DNA of 64,000 nucleotides from Mesobacterium_A sp034670065 (GTDB lineage Bacteria; Pseudomonadota; Alphaproteobacteria; Rhodobacterales; Rhodobacteraceae): NCBI GenBank assembly GCA_034670065.1, contig JAXMOG010000002.1:1-64000 (forward strand), in the 5' to 3' direction. Below, in pieces: positions 8,348 through 15,794 of the stretch; positions within the stretch are counted from its first letter, which is position 1, and each line of letters opens with the position of its first letter. The translations under genes were made by a program, and so were the position numbers. The notes beneath the pieces are model-generated. The model ran no database searches and was not told where the DNA came from. It saw only the letters and a list, made by a program, of their open reading frames with translations.

Positions 8348-9196
8348 ATGAGACTAGCTAGTTACACAACCCCCAAAGGGGCAACGGTGGGCGTTAAGAC
8401 CGCACAAGGTTTTGTGGACGTAAATGATATTGATCCCAAACTTCCCAGGGATATGACCGCGCTTTTGGCCCATGGCTTGCCACATGATTTGGCCGCACAG
8501 GCCGAAGCCAAGTCGGCTGCAGCGCATGACGTCTCTGACGCCGATTTGTTGCCGGTCGTACCGAAGCCGGGCAAAGTGATCTGCCTTGGTTTGAACTATG
8601 TCGAGCACGCGCGTGAAGGTGACATGGAAATCCCGACATATCCGGTTGTCTTTTTACGCTCGGTGACTTCGTTGTTACCGCCGGGGAGCCCGTGCAAGAT
8701 GAGCTCGCTTTCCACGGACTTTGACTATGAAGCCGAGTTGGGCGTGATCATCGGAAAAGGCGGCTATCAGATTTCTGAGGACGATGCGCTGAACCATATA
8801 GCGGGCTACACAGTTTTCAACGACCTGAGCTACCGCGATTATCAGTTCAAATCCCCACAATGGACGATGGGGAAGAATTTTGATGGCACCGGTCCGTTGG
8901 GGCCAGAAATGGTGACGTCAGACGAGCTGCCAGCGGGCGCTCATGGTCTATCCATCAAGTTGCGACTGAACGGTGAGACTGTACAGGATGGCAACACAGC
9001 CGACATGATTTTCCCCATGGTGCGAACCATTGCTGAGCTTTCGGCTGTGATGACGCTGGAACCCGGTGATGTGATCGTCACTGGAACACCTGCCGGTGTC
9101 GGCGCTGGCCGCAAACCACCACTTTGGCTAAAGCGCGGCGACACGTGCGAAGTCGAGATCGAAGGCATTGGGGTTCTCACAACGCCGATCATCTGA
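8348..9196 (+). CDS. FAH-family hydrolase (fumarylpyruvate / acylpyruvate type), copy 1
   Basis: Predicted protein of 282 residues. FAH-family enzymes hydrolyse C-C bonds of acylpyruvates, or decarboxylate or hydrate related keto acids, using a divalent metal. Visible signature: GLNYVEHARE with the catalytic-type histidine at residue 87, then DFDYEAELGVIIG with the metal-binding glutamates at 128 and 130, GYTVFNDLSYRDYQ near 155, GKNFDGTGPLGPEMV near 180 and EPGDVIVTGTPAGVG near 240. The start has a strong AGGAGAAGAGG ribosome site. It stands alone, divergent from the BKACE operon and convergent with the decarboxylase-like gene at 9274. The substrate is not identifiable. Confidence 0.9.
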   Translation: MRLASYTTPKGATVGVKTAQGFVDVNDIDPKLPRDMTALLAHGLPHDLAAQAEAKSAAAHDVSDADLLPVVPKPGKVICLGLNYVEHAREGDMEIPTYPVVFLRSVTSLLPPGSPCKMSSLSTDFDYEAELGVIIGKGGYQISEDDALNHIAGYTVFNDLSYRDYQFKSPQWTMGKNFDGTGPLGPEMVTSDELPAGAHGLSIKLRLNGETVQDGNTADMIFPMVRTIAELSAVMTLEPGDVIVTGTPAGVGAGRKPPLWLKRGDTCEVEIEGIGVLTTPII

Positions 9197-9222
9197 TCGT
9201 AACAACGATAAGTTTGTTTGGG

Positions 9223-9261
9223 CCCGCACCATATTCGCGTATTTGCTGAAAATGGTGCGGG
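9223..9261. terminator. Hairpin terminator between convergent genes
   Basis: Perfect 10-bp stem, CCCGCACCAT (9223-9232) with ATGGTGCGGG (9252-9261), and a 19-base loop. It sits between the ends of the FAH gene and the convergent decarboxylase-like gene. It lacks a long T run on either side, so termination strength is uncertain. Confidence 0.6.
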
Positions 9262-9273
9262 AAAACCGGCTCA

Positions 9274-9663
9274 TCAGTCTAGTGAGGGTTCCGCACCTTC
9301 GCTAATCTTTTTAAACCGATGAAATGCTTCCAGCGCTTTGGGCAGCCCTGCGAAGGGCAATGTCTGGAAAATAATTTCACGAATATTTTCCTCGGTTACC
9401 CCGACGTTATGAGCAAGCTTAAAATGCTTGGTCACCCCCGGCGCACCCAGCGTTACCAGCACCGCGATGGTTATCATTTCGCGCTCTCGTATGCTTAGGC
9501 CTGGGCGGCTCCATATTGAGCCAAAATTGTTGCGCAAAACGATATGCCAAAGGTCTTCGTCTATATCGCGGACCTCGCCATTATCTCCCCACCCCAATTC
9601 TTCTAGTACTTTGAGCCCCGCCTCTTCCAACTCAGGTGCCGCAGGTAGCTTGGTCGATTCCAT
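9274..9663 (-). CDS. Carboxymuconolactone decarboxylase (CMD) family protein
   Basis: Small protein of about 129 residues; the ATG at 9663 has a GAGGAC ribosome site, so the longer reading from 9705 is not used. The family fold is visible in GLSIREREMITIAVLVTLGAPGVTKHFKLAHNVG, split over two helices, and IREIIFQTLPFAGLPKALEAF. There is no CxxC pair, so it is not an AhpD-type peroxidase component; it resembles the 4-carboxymuconolactone decarboxylase side of the family, in which the enzyme decarboxylates a lactone acid. Divergent from a SnoaL-like gene across a shared promoter that carries copy 2 of the 21-bp element. Confidence 0.85.
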   Translation of the reverse strand: MESTKLPAAPELEEAGLKVLEELGWGDNGEVRDIDEDLWHIVLRNNFGSIWSRPGLSIREREMITIAVLVTLGAPGVTKHFKLAHNVGVTEENIREIIFQTLPFAGLPKALEAFHRFKKISEGAEPSLD

Positions 9664-9721
9664 TATTTTTGTCCTCTTCAGTCTGGCTGAAACAGCTTTG
9701 CGCACCGGGCGTCTCCGCGAT

Positions 9722-9742
9722 GTCCCCTGTCATGATGACATA
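9722..9742 (+). promoter_or_regulatory. 21-bp repeated element, copy 2 (between CMD-like and SnoaL-like genes)
   Basis: The sequence GTCCCCTGT-CA-TGATGACATA is identical to copy 1 except for the two central bases. It lies 47 bases before the ATG of the SnoaL-like gene at 9790 and 58 bases upstream of the CMD-family start at 9663, in the middle of a short divergent promoter. The flanking ATGTC-N12-GACAT inverted repeat is also present. Confidence 0.7.
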
Positions 9743-9789
9743 CTCGGAAAGAGAGGCACGGTAGGCTTCAGGGGTAGGCAGGAGGAAAC

Positions 9790-10206
9790 ATGAGTATCGA
9801 GACTGTACGTAAAGCAGCAGGACACCATTATCGTCACCCGCAAGAGACCGAAGAGTCCCTGCGCTATGTGTCGCCGGATGTCGTTTACCATTCAGACTCT
9901 GCAGACCCGACGCTGGAGCGTTGGCGCGAGAATCACGAAAAACTCATTGGAAATATGAGAATTGAGTCTCCTGAAGTTATTGAAATCGTGGTCGAGGGGG
10001 ACATGGCCGTTACTTACTGGACGAGCGAGATTGTCGTCATAGGTCCAGTTTTTGGTCTTACACCCAACAACCAGCGCTTCACCCTACGTGGGTTCGGAAT
10101 GGATCGCGTCAGAGACGGGTTGGTGGTTGAGCACTGGGGGATGCAGGACATGCTTGGTGCCCTGCGTCAGCTAGATATGCAAATTCTGCCTCCGAAAGAG
10201 GCCTGA
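9790..10206 (+). CDS. SnoaL-like / NTF2-fold protein
   Basis: Protein of 138 residues with the NTF2-like pattern of the SnoaL polyketide-cyclase group: a short N-terminal helix region, RYVSPDVVYHSDSADPTLERW, a central VEGDMAVTYWTSEIVV strand pair and the closing GFGMDRVRDGLVVEHWGMQD, which is a common SnoaL/ester-cyclase ending. Such proteins act as small isomerases, cyclases or hydrolases, or bind small ligands; no specific reaction can be assigned. AGGAGG precedes the ATG. The next gene starts four bases after its stop, so the pair is one operon. Confidence 0.8.
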   Translation: MSIETVRKAAGHHYRHPQETEESLRYVSPDVVYHSDSADPTLERWRENHEKLIGNMRIESPEVIEIVVEGDMAVTYWTSEIVVIGPVFGLTPNNQRFTLRGFGMDRVRDGLVVEHWGMQDMLGALRQLDMQILPPKEA

Positions 10207-10210
10207 CCTC

Positions 10211-11296
10211 ATGCACGAAGATGGACATAAGCCATTGCGCATCGGCGTGACAATGTCGCTCTCCGGCCCATCAGAAATGAACTGGGAACCGGTTCGGCGC
10301 GGGTTGGAGTTGTGGCCAGATCACATAGCAGGCGTGCCGCTGGAAGTAGAGTTTGCCGATGATGCTGGCGATCCAATTCTTGCAACCGAGATCACCCAAA
10401 AGATGTTGAACGATGGTGCTGATCTGATTGTTCAATTCTCACTCAGCGGCCCTGCTTTCGCAGTGGCGGAGGTTGCAGACAGTGCTGGTAAACCACATTT
10501 TGCCATGTCGCCAATCCGCCGTGGCGCGGGACCAGACAATTGGACGTTTCGTTTGTCACCTGACGTAAGTCTGATGGCTGACGGTGTTATCACAGCGCTA
10601 AAAGCACGCGGTGTGAGCCGCTTCGCCTATATCGGCACATCTGACAACTATGGGGAAAGCTGGGCTGCTGCAATGTCTGAAGGTGCTTCGGCGGCGGGGC
10701 TCACTCTTCTGACTTCCGAACGCTATGCACGAACAGACAGTTCAACTCGAGCTCAAGCCGAGCGAATTATTGCATTGGCGCCAGATGCAATCGTAATCGG
10801 AGGGCCCGGTGACCGAGCGTTATTGCCTCAGTCCGATTTGCGTGCTGCGGGATTCGGCGGGCTCATTTGCCAGACTTTTGGCGCGGCTATGAGCGTTCTG
10901 GCTGATGCTGACTCTAAAACAGTTGATGGCACTTTGATGGTGACCAGCCCTGGCGCTGTTGTTCAACTTCTTTCAGAAAACCATCCGGCGCGTCGTGAAA
11001 CGGAAGACTTTCACGCAGCATATGCCGCCCGCTTTGGTTCTGCGCCAAACTCCCAAGCTGCGGTGTTAACCCACGATATCATCAAAATTCTTGAGGCCAC
11101 TTTGCCGGACGCTGTTGCAATCTGCGAACCGGGAACATCCGGCTTCCCAACCGCTCTGCGAACCGCAGTAACCGAAACCCCGGTGTCAACATGCACTGGC
11201 AGCTTTCGATATAGCGATACCGATTTGTTTGGCTTGGGCGATGACGCCCGCATCATGGTCGAGCTGAAGGGGGGCACATGGCACCCTGCTCAATAA
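10211..11296 (+). CDS. Solute-binding-like protein (Peripla_BP_6 fold) without signal peptide
   Basis: Protein of 361 residues with the fold of branched-chain-amino-acid-type binding proteins: RIGVTMSLSGPSEMNWEPVRRGLELW at the start, ATEITQKMLNDGADLIV near residue 60, a domain hinge FAYIGTSDNYGESWAAAM near 140, DAIVIGGPGDRALLPQ near 195 and FGSAPNSQAAVLTHDI near 280. Oddly, it begins MHEDGHKPLRIGV with no hydrophobic signal. The start follows the previous stop by four bases with a GAGG ribosome site, leaving no room for a longer start. No Liv permease is next to it. A cytoplasmic ligand-sensing role, like AmiC, is possible; that is inference. Confidence 0.75.
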   Translation: MHEDGHKPLRIGVTMSLSGPSEMNWEPVRRGLELWPDHIAGVPLEVEFADDAGDPILATEITQKMLNDGADLIVQFSLSGPAFAVAEVADSAGKPHFAMSPIRRGAGPDNWTFRLSPDVSLMADGVITALKARGVSRFAYIGTSDNYGESWAAAMSEGASAAGLTLLTSERYARTDSSTRAQAERIIALAPDAIVIGGPGDRALLPQSDLRAAGFGGLICQTFGAAMSVLADADSKTVDGTLMVTSPGAVVQLLSENHPARRETEDFHAAYAARFGSAPNSQAAVLTHDIIKILEATLPDAVAICEPGTSGFPTALRTAVTETPVSTCTGSFRYSDTDLFGLGDDARIMVELKGGTWHPAQ

Positions 11297-11304
11297 TTTC
11301 CTGT

Positions 11305-12276
11305 TCAGGTTTCTCTGCGCCGAGCTTTCCAAGTGTCCAACACTTCAGGATTGCGAACGTAGATAGGCTGAAGACCGGTCAAGAGCGCGGTAGCATTGTC
11401 GCCCAAATGCTTGATCAAGGCGGCACCGCCTTCCTCAGTCATGCCAACACAATGCGGTGTCAAAATCGTACGCGGCGCGTTTCGCAGCGCATGATCTTGC
11501 GGCAGCGGTTCAGTTTCAAAAACATCAAAAGCGGCACAGCGCAATCGGCCGGCATTCAGCGTCGCAACCAACGCGTCTTCATCAACCAAGCCACCGCGTG
11601 CAGTATTGATCAGCACAGCATCCGACTTCATGCGCGCAAGAGCAGCAGCGTCGATAATGTGGTGGGTTTCAGGCGTCAGCGCCATGTGGATACTCAGAAT
11701 GTCGCTTTGGGCCAAGACGTCCTCAAAGCTCAGCATCTCGATGCCCTGAACATCCTTCGGCGACCCGCGGCGCGACGGAGTACTAATCAGACGTACACCA
11801 AAAGCTTGCAGTCGTTCAGCAACTGCAAGGCCAATTCTGCCAAGCCCCAACAACCCAACAGTTTTGCCCTTCAGCATTCTGCTTTTCTTGGGGCTGCCGG
11901 TTTGCATTTGGCTGATCGCACCGGGCAAATCAAAGGTGGCAGCGAGGATCATCATCACGGTGGCTTCTGCCATGCCGATCCAGTTTTCTTCGACCGGGCC
12001 GTGCGCAATGAGCACGCCGGCATCCGTGGCGGCTTGAATGTCCACATTATCAGTGCCGCTACCGGGTGTAATAATTCCGGAAAGGCGGGTGGCTTTTTCA
12101 ATGAGATCAGAATCAATTCTGTTTGGCGAAGCGGCCGCAATAACATCAGCATCGGCAAGTCTTTCAGCACCACCCTCTCCAAACCGAATGTATTCGGCGC
12201 CCGCTGCTTGGGCGGCATTTTTCAGCGCCTCAGACATCTTTGCGGCCCGCTCAGGGAAATAGTCGATCAACAGCAC
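11305..12276 (-). CDS. D-isomer specific 2-hydroxyacid dehydrogenase
   Basis: NAD(P)-dependent oxidoreductase of 323 residues that interconverts a 2-keto acid and a D-2-hydroxy acid. The nucleotide-binding GLLGLGRIG is at residues 141-149. The catalytic arginine (NTARGG, R227), glutamate (DVFETEP, E254) and histidine (TPHCVG, H275) are all present. It is convergent with the binding-protein-like gene, with only eight bases between their ends, and divergent from the hydantoinase operon. The substrate cannot be told; a pathway intermediate of this locus is likely. Confidence 0.92.
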   Translation of the reverse strand: MLLIDYFPERAAKMSEALKNAAQAAGAEYIRFGEGGAERLADADVIAAASPNRIDSDLIEKATRLSGIITPGSGTDNVDIQAATDAGVLIAHGPVEENWIGMAEATVMMILAATFDLPGAISQMQTGSPKKSRMLKGKTVGLLGLGRIGLAVAERLQAFGVRLISTPSRRGSPKDVQGIEMLSFEDVLAQSDILSIHMALTPETHHIIDAAALARMKSDAVLINTARGGLVDEDALVATLNAGRLRCAAFDVFETEPLPQDHALRNAPRTILTPHCVGMTEEGGAALIKHLGDNATALLTGLQPIYVRNPEVLDTWKARRRET

Positions 12277-12350
12277 TGCAAACTCCCGTTCATTTCAACG
12301 GCGATTATCAAGAGCCTGATTAAACTGCGCAAGCCGGGCTGCGACTTAAA

Positions 12351-12761
12351 ATGATCTATGGCGCATGCAAAATCCGCTGTGACGTCTACGCGTGTTTTCG
12401 GCTGACAGATCTTTTCGGAATGTCTGATCTTTGCAGCACCCATATCTCAGATTCTGTCTCAGGGTCTGAAGGTAATGCATTCGGTGCAGATGCACTGATG
12501 AGCGTGGAGGGCAGTGTCATCCACGTAGAAACTCACAAAGAAAATCAACACCCTACCTGCGTTCGACACGCCCATGCACGAGCCAGCAATACGGTCGTCG
12601 TGCTGAAAAACGGGATGCAGTCACAGGGGCGAAAGGCAATGGTTCTGAGCGATTTCATTGACCGTCACAACTACGAAGGCGCGGCCGAATTTGGTCGTCT
12701 TCAGTGCCTCTCACCAATTGACAAACTAGAAGCCGAAACAGGCGCGGGTTACACGCAATGA
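12351..12761 (+). CDS. Unrecognised ORF coupled to the PanE-like gene
   Basis: Open frame of up to 136 codons that ends in an ATGA overlap with the next gene, which would allow translational coupling. I do not recognise a family. A shorter start at about 12498 (MSVEGSVIHVETH) is possible. The product has no signal peptide or membrane segment. The overlap argues for a real or formerly real gene; the lack of a clear domain argues for a degraded one. It could also be only the leader of the hydantoinase operon. Confidence 0.3.
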   Translation: MIYGACKIRCDVYACFRLTDLFGMSDLCSTHISDSVSGSEGNAFGADALMSVEGSVIHVETHKENQHPTCVRHAHARASNTVVVLKNGMQSQGRKAMVLSDFIDRHNYEGAAEFGRLQCLSPIDKLEAETGAGYTQ

Positions 12762-13741
12762 CTTCAACACCAAGCATCACCATTGTCGGTGCAGGATCCG
12801 TAGGTGGGCACATCGCCGCTCGGTTGGCTGGCGTTTGCGACACTGTGCGCGTCATCGCCCGTGGTGCGCATTTAGCCGCCATCCAAGCCAATGGATTGAA
12901 ATTAACGTCCGGCGATACTGAAACAATCCATCGCCTGCCGGCATCTGACCAACCGGCCGAATTTGGTATTCAGGACATCGTCATTATGTCCGTGAAATTT
13001 CGCCATCTGGCCACTGCGCTGAGCGACGCTCGCCCATTAATAGGCCCAGAAACGCGCGTGGTTTTTGCCATCAATGGCTTGCCGGCCTGGTTTGTTGAAG
13101 GAACGCCACTAGCCGGCAATGCAGACATTCTTGCTCAACTGGATCCTGGTGGTGCAATCGCGGGGACTGTTCCTCAAGATCAAGCCGTCGCTTGTTCAGT
13201 AACATCCGGCGGTGCGCGGGTTGCAGCCGGGCATATTCGCAACACGACTCCAAAGATGAACAAGCTGGTTCTGGGCTTTCATGATGGTCGCGACGACCCC
13301 CTAATTTCTAGGCTCGTCACGCTGCTATCCGCATCAGGCTATGACGCTCAACTTAGTTCGAATATCCGCACCGCGTTGTGGCACAAAATGATTTTCAATG
13401 CCGCTTTGGCACCGATTTCCACGGTCACGAACCGGACAGCCAAACAAACTACTTCCGATCCAGAAACACGCGCATTGGCGATCGCCTCGATGGGCGAAGT
13501 TACCGAGATCGGAAAGGCCATAGGCATCACCATTGACGTGAATGCAGAAGCATTGACCGACCCCGAACGCGCACCAGACCATAAGCCTTCCTTCCTCGCA
13601 GATCTGGAAGCGGGCATTCCGCTGGAAATCAGCAATGGCGTGTTGGCCGTTCGCGCAATTGCCCGTGCGGCTGGAGTTGCAGCCCCACATCTAATCACCG
13701 TTGCCGCGCTTATGAATGCACGTTCACCCAAGGAGAGTTGA
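12758..13741 (+). CDS. Ketopantoate reductase-family oxidoreductase (PanE/ApbA)
   Basis: NADP-dependent reductase of 327 residues. Rossmann motif GAGSVGGHIAARL is at the N-terminus. The conserved lysine/asparagine helix LWHKMIFNAALAPIS is near residue 207, and the late loop SFLADLEAGIPLEISNGVL near 273-290 corresponds to the ketopantoate site of PanE. Genomic context is catabolic (four bases before hyuA), so the enzyme more likely reduces a related 2-keto acid or its reverse than serves pantothenate synthesis. Confidence 0.88.
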   Translation: MTSTPSITIVGAGSVGGHIAARLAGVCDTVRVIARGAHLAAIQANGLKLTSGDTETIHRLPASDQPAEFGIQDIVIMSVKFRHLATALSDARPLIGPETRVVFAINGLPAWFVEGTPLAGNADILAQLDPGGAIAGTVPQDQAVACSVTSGGARVAAGHIRNTTPKMNKLVLGFHDGRDDPLISRLVTLLSASGYDAQLSSNIRTALWHKMIFNAALAPISTVTNRTAKQTTSDPETRALAIASMGEVTEIGKAIGITIDVNAEALTDPERAPDHKPSFLADLEAGIPLEISNGVLAVRAIARAAGVAAPHLITVAALMNARSPKES

Positions 13742-13745
13742 CTAA

Positions 13746-15794
13746 ATGGCTTCGAGTATTGCAATCGACATCGGCGGTACTTTCACCGACGTTTCAGGTT
13801 TTGACCCGGAACGCGGGGGGCTGTGGTTCGAAAAAACACCGACAACTCTTCGCCCCGATGAGGGAGCCCTGACCGGACTTGGCAAATTGTCCAAGGCGGG
13901 GTTCGATGTGCCTGCTGCGCTTATACTCAAACATGGCACGACAGTCGTCATCAACTCGATCTTGGAGCGCGATGGCGCACGCACGGCCCTGGTGACAACT
14001 CAGGGATTTCGGGATGTGCTGGAAATCGGGAGAGGCAATCGGCCCGAAAGCTTTAACCTAATGTATTCGCGCGATCCTGCTTTCGTGCCGCGCGAACTGC
14101 GGTTTGAAGTGCCAGAACGAATGGACGCCAAGGGCAATATCGCGGTCGCGCTTGATATGGCCGCCCTAGAGCGCATCGCGCTGGAAATCAAAGAAGCGGG
14201 CGTCGATGCCATCGCCGTTTCTTTCTTGCACGCCTACCGCAACCCCGTGCACGAGATTGCCGCGGCTGAGTATCTGGCGAAGGCCACGGGCTGCTTCGTC
14301 ACCGCATCTCACGACCTTTCCGGAGAATACCGAGAGTACGAGCGCACTTCGACTGCTGCATTAAACGCATTCGTTGGCCCCAAGGCAGGACGTTATGTTG
14401 AACGCTTCAAGACTGGAGCTGAGGCCGCTGGGTTTACTGGTGATCTTTATCTTATGGGATCAGCTGGCGGTGTCCTAACGGCTGACGAGGCTTCACGCAG
14501 ACCAATTCTATTGATCGAATCTGGGCCCGTGGGTGGTGCAGCTGGCGCTGCCGAAATTGGAAAACTAACCAACAACCCAAACGTCATTGCGTTCGATATG
14601 GGCGGCACCACTGCCAAAACCGTGATGATTGAAAACGGCGAAGCTGCGGTGACACCCGTCTATTATGCTGCGGGATACAATCGAGGTCACCCCGTGCAGG
14701 CGGCGGTGTTGGATATTGTCGAAGTTGGCGCAGGCGGTGGCTCTATTGCTGCAGTCAACGAAATGGGCACTTTGTCTGTTGGGCCGCGCAGCGCTGGTTC
14801 AGTTCCTGGCCCTGCTTGCTATGGCAATGGCGGAACAGAAGCCACGGTAACCGATGCCAACCTGTATCTGGGACGGCTAGATGCAGATAACTTCCTAGGC
14901 GGTGAGATGCGCTTGGACGTGGCGGCCGCTGAAAGAGCGATCAATGAGTTGGCTGAGAAGCTAGGTCAAACGCCATTGTCAGTTGCACTTGGCATTCTGC
15001 GTCTCGCGACACTCACTATGGCATCCTCAGTGCGCATGGCGACGCTGGAACGCGGTTATGATCCATCTGATTTCGCCATGATTGCATATGGTGGCGCCGG
15101 CCCACTTCATGCCGCCGCGGTGGCCCGAGAGATGGGCATTTCACGCGTCATCATCCCCGGCCATCCCGGCCATTTCTGCGCATATGGCATGCTTTTCGCC
15201 GACCTGCGCAGCGACGTTGCAGAAACCATTGGTCAGCCGGTGAGCAAAATTGACATGGCCGGTCTTACGGCGCGCATTGCAGCGATGGTGGAAACTTCAC
15301 GCGAAGAGATGGGCCGCGCTGGCACATCGATCCATGAAGTTCGCACTGCAATTTTCGCGGATATGCGATACCAAAACCAAGAGCATACCCTCTCGGTGCG
15401 TTTGCCAGAGGGCGGCACACTTACAGATGTTGCCTTGCGCGAACTGTTCGAAGAGGCCTATCGCCAACGCTACGGGCGCTCAACAGCTGCAGATTTGGCA
15501 GTGGACTTAGTTTCGATCAGGGTTGCAACAACCGGTATCGGACCGCGTCCCGAATACGCTCGCCTCAATCCGACAGAAACACCAGAAAAACCAAGAAACA
15601 GAACCGTTTCTTTCGCGGATGGTCCCGTCGACTGCGCCATTTGGCAACGCGAAGACTTGCGCGCTGACACGCCAGTGGACGGCCCCGCAATTATCGAAGA
15701 AGGCGCCTCGACCACAGTCATACTCCCAGGCGACGTCGCTCGGGTCGATGAATGGGGCAATATCCACATAGACATTGCAAGAGGTGAAGCATGA
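13746..15794 (+). CDS. hyuA: Hydantoinase/oxoprolinase subunit A
   Basis: Protein of 682 residues. HyuA and HyuB together use ATP to open cyclic amides such as N-methylhydantoin or 5-oxoproline, or carboxylate ketones in the acetone-carboxylase branch. The actin-like ATP-binding signatures are clear: IDIGGTFTDVSGFD at residue 7, LKHGTTVVINSILER near 65, ESGPVGGAAGAAEIG near 258, FDMGGTTAK near 283 and AYGGAGPLHAAAVAREMG near 440. An AGGAG ribosome site precedes the ATG. It overlaps hyuB by four bases. The substrate is unknown; the neighbouring ABC importer could bring it in. Confidence 0.93.
   Translation: MASSIAIDIGGTFTDVSGFDPERGGLWFEKTPTTLRPDEGALTGLGKLSKAGFDVPAALILKHGTTVVINSILERDGARTALVTTQGFRDVLEIGRGNRPESFNLMYSRDPAFVPRELRFEVPERMDAKGNIAVALDMAALERIALEIKEAGVDAIAVSFLHAYRNPVHEIAAAEYLAKATGCFVTASHDLSGEYREYERTSTAALNAFVGPKAGRYVERFKTGAEAAGFTGDLYLMGSAGGVLTADEASRRPILLIESGPVGGAAGAAEIGKLTNNPNVIAFDMGGTTAKTVMIENGEAAVTPVYYAAGYNRGHPVQAAVLDIVEVGAGGGSIAAVNEMGTLSVGPRSAGSVPGPACYGNGGTEATVTDANLYLGRLDADNFLGGEMRLDVAAAERAINELAEKLGQTPLSVALGILRLATLTMASSVRMATLERGYDPSDFAMIAYGGAGPLHAAAVAREMGISRVIIPGHPGHFCAYGMLFADLRSDVAETIGQPVSKIDMAGLTARIAAMVETSREEMGRAGTSIHEVRTAIFADMRYQNQEHTLSVRLPEGGTLTDVALRELFEEAYRQRYGRSTAADLAVDLVSIRVATTGIGPRPEYARLNPTETPEKPRNRTVSFADGPVDCAIWQREDLRADTPVDGPAIIEEGASTTVILPGDVARVDEWGNIHIDIARGEA

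Noticed and set aside
11278..12354. Long open frame of 358 codons on the plus strand
   Set aside because: It lies opposite the 2-hydroxyacid dehydrogenase gene, which has a complete set of catalytic residues. The plus-strand product is cysteine- and histidine-rich with no family and is a shadow of the high-GC antisense coding strand.
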